DNA of 64,000 bases from Macrolepiota albuminosa (GCA_027475525.1 JAMWFC010000117.1:1412183-1476182); one strand, 5' to 3'. Numbered from the stretch's first letter, positions 34,704 to 47,023 are shown. Numbers and translations: made by a program. The notes: a model not told the origin generated them from the letters alone.

Positions 34704-37003
34704 TCAAACAAGTACCAACGACAGAATGTTCTTAACCAAGTCTACTAGCAGCTTCCCTTGCAACCACACTCCCAGTCCGGCTGTTACTGCTACCAATCCT
34801 GCTAAAAGTACTCGCCTCCTCACTACTTCCCGCCGCCGTTCTTTGTACCAAGCCTCCGCGTCCACACCAATAAACTCGTTCCATCGTGGCCATAAAGTTA
34901 GCCACCAGAACAATGTGACCGAGCCAGGAAAAGTAGCAACTATCTTCGTCTGCTTCTGGCCTCCGATTTGATAGTACGAATTACAGTCAGTCCAGACAGA
35001 CCGCGAAAGTCTGTTTTGTAGCCACGTGTTGTACTTGTCTGTAGCTTCTTCCCTAACCTCGAACGATTTGGCTTTCCCAGCCAGGATAGGCTTCATCAGT
35101 TGTATTGCCAAACCGATCTTCGGGCCGTTAGTTTGTATGGTTCGCCCGGATCGGTCATGCGTACCTGTGCTTCCTGACTGAAGATGACCGAAGCGTGTCC
35201 CGTCGCGACATTAGGCCCTGTGAATTCGTCAGTCTTGTCCGAGTATGACCGTCCAATCTGCATACCGAGGAGCGTGAAGAAATTTGGGAATCCCGGCATG
35301 CAGGAACCGAGGTATGCCGCTGCACCTCCCTGCGATGCAAAGTATTCACGCAGGGACAATTTCTTACTTCCACGGATATCCAAATCGGCGGTCTCCTGTG
35401 CGTACTGAATGTTAACACAGTGTCGATTTGGCGCATGGGAGACTTACTAGAGAGTATCCAGTACTAAAGACTATCACATCAAACGGCACAACTTTGCCGG
35501 ATTTCAATTCGATTCCTTCCTCTGCAATGCCCTTGATTGCATCCCACGAAAGCGAAACATTAGGTCTGTGCAGAGCCTCTAGATAACCTGGATCAACTAT
35601 GATACGTTTACAGCCCGGAACTGCATTCTGCATCAGTGGTATGTCGATTGGCCCAAGATCGTCATCGCACCATATGTGGGAGTAAGAGATTGTACCAGAT
35701 CTTTCGGGGCAGTCCGTTTAATATAGGAGCTTAATAACTTTGACGTTGAATCAGACAATGTTTGATGGTGGATGCATTGACGTACCTTTCGTGCCAGTGC
35801 TATGAGCAATCGGTTATCTTTACGGAAGGCTAAAGATGACATGTCAGACTAAAGGAGAGATGAATCGTAACTGGTGATTGACAGAGAATGCGACAAAGGA
35901 CGAACTCGGGCCATAATTGAATTTCTATACCATCGCATAACGAAAGGGACGTGTGCGAAGACCCATTTAATCCACGACGAATATTGAAAGTTGCCCTATG
36001 AAGAAGCACTTGTCAATATTTGTACTGCCATAAAATGGGAACTACTTACACGAGGCACATACCATTGTGGCGTCCTGCAAAAGTTGGTCACGTTCACCGA
36101 GGGATCAGCGGATATCTCTGGAATGATTTGTGCCCTTGGAAGAGATACAACATCAAGATGACTGGGCAACCACGACTGGATGAAAATATCTTACGCAGAA
36201 CATCCATTTCCAATAACAGCGACGCGTTTTCCTCTCAAATCGACATCATGTCTCCACCGCGCAGAATGCCACACCGATCCGCGGAATTTCTCGACACCTT
36301 CGATATCTTTTGGAAACACAGGGCTCATGAATCCACCAATGGCATTAATCAAAATTTCTGCTTCTATCTGCTTCGTTTGGCCTGTGGCGACATCTTTCAC
36401 CGTCATATGATACAATTGAGCCTCCGAGTCCCATTGGGCAAAGATAACCATTTGTCCTAATTGGGTATGTGACGGCAGCTCGTACTTGTAGTATAAATCC
36501 TCCCAATAGGCGCGAATCTCAGGCTGGCTGACATAGTAGCTCGACCAGTTTGGATTGAGGTCTGTTGACAGGCTGTACCAATGTCCAGGCACATCAGAGC
36601 CGCATCCCTGGATTCAAATACAGTGAGTACGGAAAACCAGCCGCGATAACGTGTCAAAGTCTCTAACTGGGTATGTGTTATCCTTTGAAAAACGATAGGT
36701 TAGACCACAAAGACGCGTGGGGACATGAAGAAACCACACACCCTCCATGTTCCACCGACTGCAGTCGCTTTCTCATAAATCTTGCCTTGGTATCAGTACC
36801 CTGCATTGACTAGTCTTCAATACTCGACAGACCGTAAAGTTCTCAAAACCAAGTTGTCTCTTCAATTGAATGGCCGCTGATATTCCCCCAAGGCTACGAT
36901 TATACAACCACATATAAGCATCGGAAGCACATAATTAGCTCCAGATAAAAACTTACCCAGCGCCGACGATAGCTACACGGGGGGCGCGATCAGACGAAGC
37001 CAT
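34704..37003 (-). CDS. Flavin monooxygenase, Baeyer-Villiger type
   Basis: FAD- and NADPH-dependent oxygenase. ATG at 37003 (MASSDRAPRVAIVGAG, first Rossmann motif, interrupted by an intron). Later: GGTW-type region, VPGHWYSLSTDLNPNWSSYY, FAQWDSEAQLYHMTVKDV, LINAIGGFMSPVFPKDIEGV, then the Baeyer-Villiger fingerprint F-x-G-x-x-x-H-x-x-x-W as KFRGSVWHSARW. The NADPH site is RVAVIGNGCSA. PFDVIVFSTGYS and FFTLLGMQIGRSYSDKTDEF follow. The C-terminus ends in a membrane segment (VLLAGLVAVTAGLGVWL) at 34704. Substrate unknown; fungal relatives act on ketones, steroids and secondary metabolites. At least seven introns. Confidence 0.92.
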
Positions 37004-37447
37004 AGGGAGAATCTGGAAAATAAGCAATCGTTCAAAGTTGGACCTGATATGTATTTTTAACCGACGCCATGCCTTTTGATAAACACATGAATGGAGGACA
37101 GTCACACCATAATTCAGACCACATGGGCAGATCAAGTGTCAAGAGAGAGCGTCTTTCAATCATTCACATGCTAGATGTCCGCAGTTGCCTTGAAGTAGAA
37201 GTCGGCGCCCACAGACTACGAAGGGTTGAAGCGTGGAAGATGAACACGTGACTTATGTTTTAAGAGGGTAACGTAACAATCACAACAAGCATAACAGAAC
37301 AGTAACAATGAGTACTAGAGGAAAACTGCCTACAAAAGCAGTCCGATTACAAGCCAAAGACAGGGAGTCAAATTTTTGCAGTGACTAAGACGCCCAGCCC
37401 AAGACTAAGATGCTACAAATCAAAAGATTACTAGATACCATACAGTA
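37004..37447. other. Intergenic region, no gene seen
   Basis: 444 bases between the monooxygenase start and the GID4 stop. No supported coding exon. Confidence 0.45.
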
Positions 37448-38790
37448 TTAGCGCAACTCGAAGCTTGAGCCTACGCGCTCAGCGTCATGGAAAAGAGTCA
37501 GCTGTTGATAGCTGCTTATGGTGTTTGTGTCAGTGTATGAGGTAGGGTCATTAGAAGAACTCACGGCTCAGAATTCCTGTGGTAATAGAAACCAGTCATC
37601 TGGGCAGCTGGAGGGCTTCGTGAAGCCAAAGATGGGACCCGCTCAGCAGCACGTCGAGCGGTGGATTCTACAGAGTTTCGACGCGGTAGTCGGGGAGCCT
37701 CGGACTTGGAGGTTGGGTCGGAAGACGACATCTCGACATTCTCTGGGGTAGCTGATAGCTGCTGTGTGGCAGACCTTGCACTGCTTGATCGTTGCGGGGG
37801 AGGGGGGTTAAAGTCGACGCAGATATAATAAAAGCCTGTGAACAAGGGGATGAAAAGCTGTACTGATCATGATAAATATGTGACCTGCTCACCAGCAAAG
37901 CTGGCACCATTTATCTCTGAGACACGGTGGTTTGGGACCAAAAACCTCTCTTTCCACCGCATGAAGACTATGCTGCGGTCACGGTCAGCAAGCTTCATGT
38001 GGGGTCTCTTGAGCTCGTCTTTGATGTTACGGAAGGCGGGAAAACGGGCCCAGTGCATGAGGTCTTCCTGCTCGGTTGCGCCCCAGTTTCTGGTCAAGAA
38101 ACCGTATCGGGTGCCGATGATTTCAGCATCAAAATAGGTGGTGAGGTCTGGATGGTCGTCGGTTAAGCCACGTATCCGTAGGTAGCCGCATAGGTGCGAA
38201 GAGGCAAAGTTTAGGTGGTGAGGTCTGGATGGTCGTCGGTTAAGCCACGTATCCGTAGGTAGCCGCATAGGTGCGAAGAGGCAAAGTTTACATCCTATGT
38301 GCAATCAGGGGAAGGAAGAGAGGCAGATCATAAAGGAAAGGCATACGACTATAGTGACATCGACATCATAGTTATTGCGACCGCTCTTTTGGATGCCACG
38401 AAAGGTGGCTCCTGGAGAGAGACAGTCGCTGCCGTTGGACCTGACACGGAGACGGGTGATGTCAGCGAGGGGACTTGGATAGTAGGGATTGTTATGGGAC
38501 GGGGGCTGAGGAGGGGGAGAGGGGATGGCGGGAGATAGCGGCTTTCTGTAGTGGGAGAGCCTGGGATAGGTGGGCGGGGTATCTAGAGTGATTGGGGCGG
38601 GCGGGGGGAATTGGGTGGGGACAGGGCAGGGGGAGATGTCTGGGCGATAGGCGCGGCCGGGGACGGGCTCTTTGCAGACGGGGCAGACAGAGACAAGGGC
38701 CTGGCTGTCTGGGAGACTCGAGTGGCAGGCGAGACAGACTTTTGGCTGGGCGGCTCGGTCGGCAACATCGACGACATTGTGGGTCGGCAT
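37448..38790 (-). CDS. GID4: GID4/Vid24, substrate receptor of the GID (CTLH) E3 ligase
   Basis: Recognises N-terminal degrons (Pro/N-degron in yeast) and recruits substrates such as gluconeogenic enzymes to the GID ubiquitin ligase. ATG at 38790 (MPTHNVVDVADRAAQPKVCL); the longer open frame begins with GTG. The Vid24 barrel runs GATFRGIQKSGRNNYDVDVT, SSHLCGYLRIRGLTDDHPDL, TYFDAEIIGTRYGFLTRNWG, ATEQEDLMHWARFPAFRNIK, VFMRWKERFLVPNHRVSEIN, GASFAG-FYYICVDFN and QMTGFYYHRNSEP. A last exon, often missed, gives YQQLTLFHDAERVGSSFELR to 37448. Unusual: an N-terminal extension with CLAC and CPVC pairs spaced like a zinc ribbon, then a Pro-rich linker. A 77-base duplication sits at 38135-38288. Confidence 0.94.
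38135..38288. repeat. 77-bp perfect tandem duplication (likely assembly join)
   Basis: Bases 38135-38211 equal 38212-38288. It repeats the GID4 exon start encoding HLCGYLRIRGLTDDHPDL, so two acceptors appear in a row. Confidence 0.95.
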
Positions 38791-39093
38791 CAAGTTTGCT
38801 TGTGGGAATCTACCAGGCGTCCCAACCACCTCCACGTGTATATGTCTCTCTCTCTTCTCCCTTTTGTCATTCTACCGGCGCTTTTGCCCCGCTAGCAATC
38901 AGTCAATCACCCCCCAATAGCGCCCCCATCGCACGCTAACCAAACTCTCATCCAATCTGTCAACTGCCTACTCTGCTATAGCCTTTGCTGTCCACAACCA
39001 GCACACCATTCATTCGCAATATTACATGTCAATATGGATACCCGACTCTAGTAATTCCTGGTATTGAAAACTTATCCTCGGCTGTCGACTTGC
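38791..39093. other. Intergenic region, no gene seen
   Basis: 303 bases between the GID4 start and the MFS stop; pyrimidine-rich near the GID4 start, otherwise featureless. Confidence 0.4.
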
Positions 39094-41997
39094 TCAGCTT
39101 GCCATCGTTTTGTCGTCCTCGGCAGCTTCGGGGGTCCCTTCCGATGCGACCCTGGCCGCGCCCTTCTCCAGATCCGGGCTAGTCTTTTTCGCCTCGCCCT
39201 CCCGGATCACAGTCCGCTTTAACGAGTATTTCCGTATCAACAACACTGAAAATGTCTGTAAGTCCTCTCGGTCACACAAATGAGCGCCGCCAACGAACCC
39301 ATCACCAGACTAGCGCCAATTATTGGCGTCATAACCAGCCAAATAGTACTGATCGAGCGCGCATAGGCGTCTATGACTTTAGTCCGCGTTGTGGGGTCCT
39401 GGCGGCACCTCAGTAGCTAATCAACTTTTCTCGTACAAGTCACTTACTGGTATGTTTCTCAATGTCCGGATGCTTTGACTGAGCCCTCCCGCCGATGTGT
39501 CAATTGCAGCATTGGGTATTTTGGCCACCTTTTTACTGACAGTCTAACCACTCGTCGTCAGCAGACAGAAAATAACGTTTGAACACGACGTACGCTGGAA
39601 AATATCGCCTGTCCTATCGAGATCCCAACGGTACCGCCAAGTGTTCTATCAGATTTCAGTGAATGACATGATCCTTGGTTAAGCGCCACATACCTGATAA
39701 AACCAAATGTTGCCGTACTCGTGGCCATATCTTTAATGGGCATAGCCGCCTGCAATCCAATTAAAGGTGTCTAAAGGAGGTACTAGTAACGTGTACAGTC
39801 ACTATGACAACACAGCAGACATACCTGGAATAGGCACCCAAGGCCTAGCGCCGCGATTAAAGGATAAATCTCTTTGACCACCCTATTAATAACCTTAGTT
39901 CCTGCACCTACTTGTTGGCTATAGACATACTGTGACGATGAACCGTCGAGCATAATCATCAAACCCAAACCAATCGTGAAGACACCAAACCCGATCCACA
40001 TCACTGGACGATATTGCCCAGTGCGAGAGACGATAATTCCTGAAAATGCCGAGGTTACCGACGCTCCCAGAGAGTATGACAACATCCTTAGATTATATGA
40101 TCAGTACCAATCGAGATTCAGAAGAGCCTTCTTACTCTATTCCCGCTCTAGTCGCCGATGCACCGAGTACTTGATAATAAACCGGGAGATAGTATGCGCC
40201 TAGTGATACAAAGATTTGAAACTTGTTCGAAAAACCCCAAACGAAATTCTTACCAGAGAAAAAGGCAACTGCGTGGAAGAAGGTAGTAATCAGAATGATA
40301 CCTGTCGTCCTCGTCTACATAAACGTCGATATCCCGGAATTCGTGAGGATCAATCTCTTTGAACATACCTGGAATAATCGTGGGGGAACAATTGGAGATC
40401 TTTTCGTGTACATCTCATTGACTCCACCAGAGATCAACATAACAACACCAACAACCAGGAGAGCAATAGTTTGCGCCGCGCTCCCTGTATGATAACGTCA
40501 TTGAGTTCGTTGCGTATCAGAGAAGATACGATACTTACAGCTAGTTTCACTAAAATTAAATCCAAGAAGAAGACAAACAATGTTCGTTGCGTATCAGAGA
40601 AGATACGATACTTACAGCTAGTTTCACTAAAATTAAATCCAAGAAGAAGACAAACAATCCTCCAACAATTAAACCAAGTCCCAAAAAATCAAATTGTTCT
40701 ATGTGTTGCTTCAGGCTCATGCCCTGACGGGGATTCAAGTTCAAGAAGAAAAACAATAGAGCAGCAGCAACTCCGCCAGTAGGCCTAATAAGAATGAGAG
40801 GTAGCTCTTCGACCAAAGGCAGGATCGTACAAGTTAATAAAGAAACACCTATAATTGAAATACATCAATTGTCAGCCTGATAATTACAAAAATTGCGAAC
40901 CATCGCCATGAAACATGATCTGTAAATGCCTACAAGGTTTCAGTTTTAAACAACTTGCAAATGGATTTTCTCGGCATACTCACACCTCCAAGAAGCGGCC
41001 CGACAACACTATTTCAATCTCGTGAGAAAAACTCCAAAGCCAAAAGTAAATTCGCCACCTAGCTATACCCCATGTTGCTCCAATGAAGCCACCATACTTC
41101 CCACGTCTGAGAAATTCATGTCAGATGTGTCAACCCGCGGATCGACAGACCTACTCTTGAAGAGGTACGATATCGCTGATCGTGATATTAACCTGATGAC
41201 ATGGTCAGAAATACGTCATCATTGTATCGAACTTTCTCACAAGTTGTAGGATACCGCCACCTCCTATACCTTGTACGGCTCTAGCGACTATAAGCCATGT
41301 CTATCAAATGTGGTCAGAACAACTTGTATTGAAATGAAAACTTATCATACCATGGACTTTGCTGCTCCACATAAAGCGGACCCCAGCTAGCAACAAACCT
41401 CATTATCATCACTTTCACGTGCCTTCATGAATACATACCAGGAATATTAGAATAGTCGTGTATAATATAGGTTTCCGCCCTATTAGATCCGACAGCTTGC
41501 CGTAGAGCGGAGATAATCTGTAGGCATGTTAAAGATAAGCATATATACTACGATTGGAGATCATGGCTTACCCAGCTGCAGCAAGAAGATAAGCACTGCA
41601 AAAAATGGGTATTAGCAAACACATCGTGGGTTCGGAGCACGTCAAACATGACGCTTACCTTCCGACCCAGCTATAGTTGTTTCCTCCTCCAAGCTGATTC
41701 ACGATCGTCGGAAGTGCCGTTGCAACGATGGTCTAACGTATCGTCACACTCTGGACTGTAAGATGTAAGAAAAGACGAACCTGGTCTAAAGCGGCCAAGA
41801 ACACAGTTAACATTAATCCGGGGAACACCTGTAAAGCAATAAACACCCATTCATGCGTGTCCGTGGGGTGTACATACAAAGATCAAACGATTTGTAGGGA
41901 TTGTGTGTTCTTCATTAGCCTTCCAAGAGGCGCCTGGCTCCTGCTTGGCCTCTGGTTTGGCATGACCGGTATTGCTAGGGGACGCCGAAGAGGACAT
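39094..41997 (-). CDS. Major facilitator transporter, DHA2 (14-helix drug:H+ antiporter) type
   Basis: ATG at 41997 (MSSSASPSNTGHAKPEAKQE). Broken into many small exons. Diagnostic pieces: LAALDQ-TIVATALPTIVNQL, the DHA2 signature, with NNYSWVGSAYLL; motif A as LSPLYGKLSDLIGRKP; then GGVAAALLFFFLNLNPRQGM, EQFDFLGLGLIVGGLFVFFL, SLGASVTSAFSGIIVSRTGQ, IGFGVFTIGLGLMIMLDG, and TLGGTVGISIGQAIFSS. The charged C-terminus ends EAAEDDKTMAS at 39094. The family exports toxic compounds or siderophores, or imports amino acids; I cannot decide which here. A 77-base duplication at 40505-40658 covers an exon end. Exact exon borders of the middle third are uncertain. Confidence 0.88.
40505..40658. repeat. 77-bp perfect tandem duplication (likely assembly join)
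   Basis: Bases 40505-40581 equal 40582-40658. It repeats an exon end and donor of the MFS gene (FLDLILVKLAV). Confidence 0.95.
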
Positions 41998-42782
41998 GAG
42001 TCAGAGTTTTGGGAAGGGATCACGACATACCTTGACGTCTTGTGTGGATTTTTTAAGAGAATAGGTACGCGTTGATCGAATAAGCTAGCCGCGCCGAGAT
42101 GCCGGAATATTGACAGTGTCTCCTGTTACGGCTGCGGCATGCCACTGGATACCGTTTCATTTCTCCTCCTTATGAGCTGCCTCCCTTCATGAGTGACTGT
42201 GTAGCAATAGGGGATAACGATAAGGCTGCTTGCAAATTTCATTTCTGATACCGCTGAGGCACATTGGTGCTAACTTCGGACCACAACCCGTGTAATTTTG
42301 CTTATATATCCCCCGCGTGGTCTGAGTTTCAAATGACAGTTCCGTAGTCAGACGGGCATTGCACTGGCCGTATCCGTGTTGCCGAGAATGCATCATAGTA
42401 TAAAATTCAACAGTCATTCCGGTCACGGATGCAAGGAGGTGTAAGCACTTATAAAAATTGGTAATTGATGGAAATTCAATGTAAGACAAGCCAACCTTAA
42501 AATACAAAAAAGGGCCATATGCTCACAATGAGCTGTACAAAGACTTGTCATAGCGGTCAACCTTTCACGCCAGGAAAGCGACAAGAGCAGGTTTTGTAAG
42601 GTGAGGGTGAGGGATTGGCTAGCAGTCGTCTCGAAGACCAGTGTTGTTGAAAAGTGCACCCTGCCCGAAGCGTTGAAGGGGAATCCGGGATTCCCCAGCC
42701 AAACCCAGCCAAACCTTATCTGACTTCCGATTTTCTCAGATTTGCTTTCACTTCTCATCTCTCTCTCTTGCACAAAATCGCG
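41998..42782. promoter_or_regulatory. MFS/GSP1 divergent region
   Basis: 785 bases upstream of both genes. No coding exon supported. The GSP1 side is rich in C and T just before the ATG, as in many highly expressed fungal genes. Confidence 0.45.
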
Positions 42783-43914
42783 ATGGCTGAGACTCAACAA
42801 CAGCAAGTCCCTACATTCAAGCTTGTCCTTGGTGCGTGTTCCTCCTTCACATCCCAACCGCTCTATTCCTAATGCAACTGCCCATTCCTGCTCTTGTTCT
42901 CCATCGATATTTGATTTCCTTCGTCCTGTCCTAATCCACTTTATTCATCCACTGAACTGTGGCTTTGCACTTCCGATCTGTGTGTTGTGCGATTTAAGTC
43001 GGTGATGGTGGGACTGGAAAGACGACGTTCGTCAAGGTGAGCTTACACTGCAAAGTCTTCGATGATTGGTTACTGATATCGCCCCATCGCATAGCGCCAC
43101 TTGACCGGTGAATTCGAAAAGAAGTACATCGGTACGTTTTCCAAAACTTTTTGTTGTTTTCCTTCATGCCCGACTTTGTTTAATGGTTTTTTGACCTTGT
43201 CTGACCTTGTACCTCAGCCACCCTTGGTGTCGAAGTTCATCCTCTTACATTCACCACCAACTTTGGAACCATCTGCTTCAACGTTTGGGACACGGCTGGA
43301 CAGGAGAAGTTTGGCGGACTCCGCGATGGGTACTACATCCAGGGCCAATGCGGTATCATTATGTTCGACGTGACATCGAGAATCACTTACAAGAACGTGC
43401 CCAACTGGCATCGTGATCTTGAGCGTGTCTGCGAAAACATCCCCATTGTTCTCTGCGGAAATAAGGTCGATGTCAAGGTCTGTATTTCTATGTAGACGCC
43501 TTTTGATCTCAAGATATCCAACGTCTCCCATGTGTTGACAGGAGCGCAAAGTCAAGACGGGCGCCGTCACATTCCACCGGAAGAAGAACCTTCAATACTT
43601 CGAGATCTCTGCCAAATCCAACTATAATTTCGAGAAGCCGTTCCTCTGGCTGGCGAGGAAGCTTGTTGGGTATGTTAAAGCCATATGAAATACAAGTTAC
43701 CTTCATATATTATCGTACAGAAATCCCGGCCTGGAATTTGTAGCCGCCCCTGCCCTTGCCCCTGCAGAGGTCGCCGTTGACGCTAGTTTGATGGCCATTT
43801 ACGAAGCCGAGTTGAAAAGGGTATGAATTACTCCGCCATTTGAATGTGATACCGTGTTCTCAACAAATATAGGCTGAGGGCGTCCCCCTTCCTGAAGAAG
43901 ATGACGACCTTTGA
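42783..43914 (+). CDS. GSP1: GTP-binding nuclear protein Ran/GSP1
   Basis: Small GTPase that drives nuclear import and export. It starts [16 protein letters not shown] at 42783. The G motifs are present: [20 protein letters not shown] (P-loop, across a short intron), [51 protein letters not shown] and [20 protein letters not shown]. The acidic C-terminal tail PLPEEDDDL, which contacts import receptors in Ran, ends at 43914. Six or seven introns. Highly conserved; the identification is firm. Confidence 0.97.
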
Positions 43915-44942
43915 TTTTTCTCCCTTCCTCACCACTATTATGCTGCGACGAGATATTTTTGATCATTACACCCCGCATTCACAACGAACACCATTTACGC
44001 CTCTTATAACCATTTTACTCTTTTACCTTACTTCCTCAGCGGATTCCACAGTAGAAGTACTGGTGCATCGGTACTCTAAACTGAGTGCTTGTATAGAATA
44101 CACTTTTGTGGGCCATAGATGGTGCGACGTGATGCGAAATCGATCTCGTAAAAAGTGAACAATAAGAGTGATGTGGTCAATCGGGATCGATCTGTATGGA
44201 CCACGAGAACGCCAAGTCATAGAGACACAACTTTTTACATTAATTGAACAACAACGCTGTTTTGTCAAGAAAAATCCATGGTAACTACTGTAAAATCTAT
44301 CCCAGAATACATCAGTCCACAATGTCAAAGGTTCGGCAAGAGAAGTTGTTCGATGAGTGGAGCCATGATGGTCATGAGCATTGTGGTTCTCAATTCCCAA
44401 TCCTCCATGAAAGAGGTTTTCCGATGAACGTTCAGCGATGTTCTCGATGACTCTCGTCCCAGTCAGTGGCGTTGCGGAGGATTGATTTCCTAGCTTTTTC
44501 TCTCATCCCGAAACTAATAGAGTAGCGGGTGAAGTTCAGTGTGAGCTCAGGAAATGGTTCAGAAAATGGAAATTTGGGGTAGATCAGAGTGTCGGATATA
44601 TTACCTATGAGATTCATAGGATGTTACATTGCAGGGGTGCTTGCAAGGTACTTGGACAAGGTTTGGTTACGCCAACGTCATTAATAGCGTAGAAAGCAGC
44701 GGAGGTAAATATATCGATCTGAAACACATTCATAGTTTATTGCCACAAAGTCCTTTATTGACTTCAACCGCTCCTATGACATCCTAAACAACTTCCCTGT
44801 GGTACTACTGACAAGGCGTCACAATGACAGATAAGTACGCATTGTGCAGCTGCTACATTGCGCATGCCATAAGCAGGATTTCTCGCTTCCTCGATAAAAC
44901 CCAGTATAATGGGAGATACATGCACAGATTGGTACTATACTC
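43915..44942. other. Convergent intergenic region, no gene seen
   Basis: About 1 kb between the 3' ends of GSP1 and FRG1. Open frames on both strands are short and resemble nothing I know. An unannotated RNA cannot be excluded. Confidence 0.45.
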
Positions 44943-45949
44943 TCAACAAAAGCGGTCACTGACATTAGGACGGCATGTCAGTAGGACTTGTGGCGCAGAT
45001 TTCAAAATACTATATACCTCTTGAGTTTGGACCTACGGTCGAGCAAAGCCTCCGCTAATCGGCCTTCTTTGCGAGCTTTTTTCAACTGCGATGTCGTCAG
45101 TAAAGGTGATTTACAGGATCGTATGGGAAAGCGTACCACTTTCTTGTCTTCTGTTGACATAACGAGACGACCAGCGCCCCACGTCTGATATAGCCGACTT
45201 GAGAGCACGTCAAGAGTAAGAAAAGATGAACCCTTCGTCGCTTACTTAGATGACTCTTCATTGATTTTAGGTTTCTCCGCTACTCCTTCTTTTTTCCTTT
45301 CTTCCTCGTGAGCTTCCTTCTTATACTTGCTCTGGATCTTAACCCAAAATCTTTCTCTAAAGCCTACTTCATCACTGTCGCCCCTAAGCTGTATAACACC
45401 GCCAGCAGTTTCATCAACGCTGAGGTACTTTTCGTACACATTCATAAAAGCAACCATTCCATCAGGAAGAACAACAGGAGTCCACTCTTCTTGAGGACCA
45501 CGTGCATCACGATCGGCAGATACAATACCATGAGTGTCACAGGAGAGAAACTTTCCCTCCCCAGTACCTGTGCGGAGATTGACCGTAGACGAGCCAGCTA
45601 CACGAGTCGTAACCCATACTTGTGACACATCGGTAGGTGTTCGATACAGTAAGCTCGGAGGCCCCGTGTCTTCTTCAAGTTGCTCCTTGTCAAAAGAATA
45701 GATCACAATGCGGTTTGTCGTAGAATTGAAGTTAATAGAGATGGGAAAAGGATCAGAGGGATGCATAATGAATGTTGGTCCACGTATTTCACTGGGGTTT
45801 TCTGGTAGCAACCAAGTTTCCGGGTCTTCATTGTCATCCTTTCGTCGACTGTTTTTGGATGATCCGGCCTCCCCGTCCTCTCTTTTTCGTTTCTTCTTCG
45901 GCTTGTCGCCTTTGAAAGTAAGCTTAGTGGAACGAACTTTGTCCAGCAT
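44943..45949 (-). CDS. FRG1: FRG1-like protein
   Basis: Resembles FRG1, a nuclear/nucleolar actin-bundling and spliceosome-associated protein with a beta-trefoil (fascin-like) fold. ATG at 45949 (MLDKVRSTKLTFKGDKPKKK) with a basic nuclear targeting stretch (PKKKRKRE). The trefoil includes GKFLSCDTHGIVSADRDARG, PQEEWTPVVLPDGMVAFMNV and FRERFWVKIQSKYKKEAHEE. A stop at 45242 looks like the end, but three further exons fit: RLYQTWGAGRLVMSTEDKK, LKKARKEGRLAEALLDRRSK, and a tiny last exon after KLK- that gives SDRFC at 44943. This is the FRG1 C-terminus, so the intron at 45243 is real rather than a stop. Confidence 0.88.
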
Positions 45950-46093
45950 GACCGCTAGTGAATGACAATATGTTCCATTTAGACTGATAACACATCACGT
46001 GATAAAGGAGCGAGAGCGTGGGAAAGTAGCCGTTGAAGGTCGCGCCAAAAGTGTTTCCTCGTCGTGCCCGCCGTCCTCAAGAAACCCGCCAAA
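45950..46093. promoter_or_regulatory. FRG1/RPL26 divergent promoter
   Basis: 144 bases between start codons. Confidence 0.5.
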
Positions 46094-46806
46094 ATGAAGT
46101 TCAACGCCGGTGCGTTTCATTCGCAATGTCTTTCGACGTTTCATACCTTTCAGCTGGTGCTTCTCCGGTGATAAAAGGATGAAATTTAGGATGGATGGCT
46201 CATTTCACTTTTGGATGGACTTGCAAAGCAGCATATGCTAATGATCTGTTCAGACGTCTCATCCTCCCGGCGCAAGTCCCGCAAGGCGCACTTCTCTGCG
46301 CCATCTTCCATCCGGAGGAAAATTATGTCTTCCGCTCTTTCGAAGGAGCTCCGTGAAAAATATCACGTATGTCTTGTTGAATTCGGGCAAGTCACCTTTT
46401 GACGCCACTGTCTCCCCCTCCTAGGCTCGTTCGCTACCCGTTCGCAAGGATGACGAGGTCCGCATTGTCCGGGGCAAATACAAGGGACGCGAGGGAAAGG
46501 TTACGCAGGTGTACCGCAAGAAGTGGGTCATTCACGTTGATCGCGTTCAACGGGACAAATCGAATGGTGCTACGGCTCCCATCGGCATCCACCCCAGCAA
46601 TGTGGTCATTACGACGATCAAGTTGGATAAAGACCGGTCTGTTACGCTTTATCAGTATGATTACATTATCTCATGTGGATTTATAGCCGGGCAATCCTGG
46701 ATAGAAAAGACACCAAGAAATCGAAGGAGGCTTCGGGTGATGTTGAAATGGCCGACGTGCGTTGCTTTCCTTTGAGAGAATCTTGACCTCATCTCTTCTC
46801 TAGTAA
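46094..46806 (+). CDS. RPL26: 60S ribosomal protein L26 (uL24)
   Basis: Large-subunit ribosomal protein near the exit tunnel. Exon 1 is MKFNA at 46094. Exon 2 gives [20 protein letters not shown] and [12 protein letters not shown]. Exon 3 holds the KOW motif [20 protein letters not shown] and [16 protein letters not shown]. Exon 4 is [23 protein letters not shown]. The best model has a last intron (46757-46803) directly before the stop, so the final exon begins with TAA. Without that intron the frame would add about ten unusual residues. Small size, basic composition and many introns fit fungal RPL26. Confidence 0.93.
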
Positions 46807-47023
46807 TTTGTTCAGTTGCCTTTCTTTGCTGGGTCACCGAGTATTCAAAATCAGCCCCCATGTATCTATGCTACTGCAGATGATATGTTATGACTCGCAT
46901 TATGCTGCTTGAAGCTGGTGGTGTTTGAGCTATACTGCCGATTTTTTTGAATGTCATTCATTGTCCGAGGTATCACAATCGCCTAACAGTGTTAACAGTG
47001 TAATGTAATCATTATAGCACCGA

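Noticed and set aside
34704..41997. A secondary-metabolite cluster made of the monooxygenase and the MFS transporter
   Set aside because: GID4 lies between them and there is no synthase, terpene cyclase or regulator nearby.
43915..44942. A possible gene in the 1 kb between GSP1 and FRG1
   Set aside because: No frame longer than about 125 residues, no recognisable motif and no convincing splice chain.
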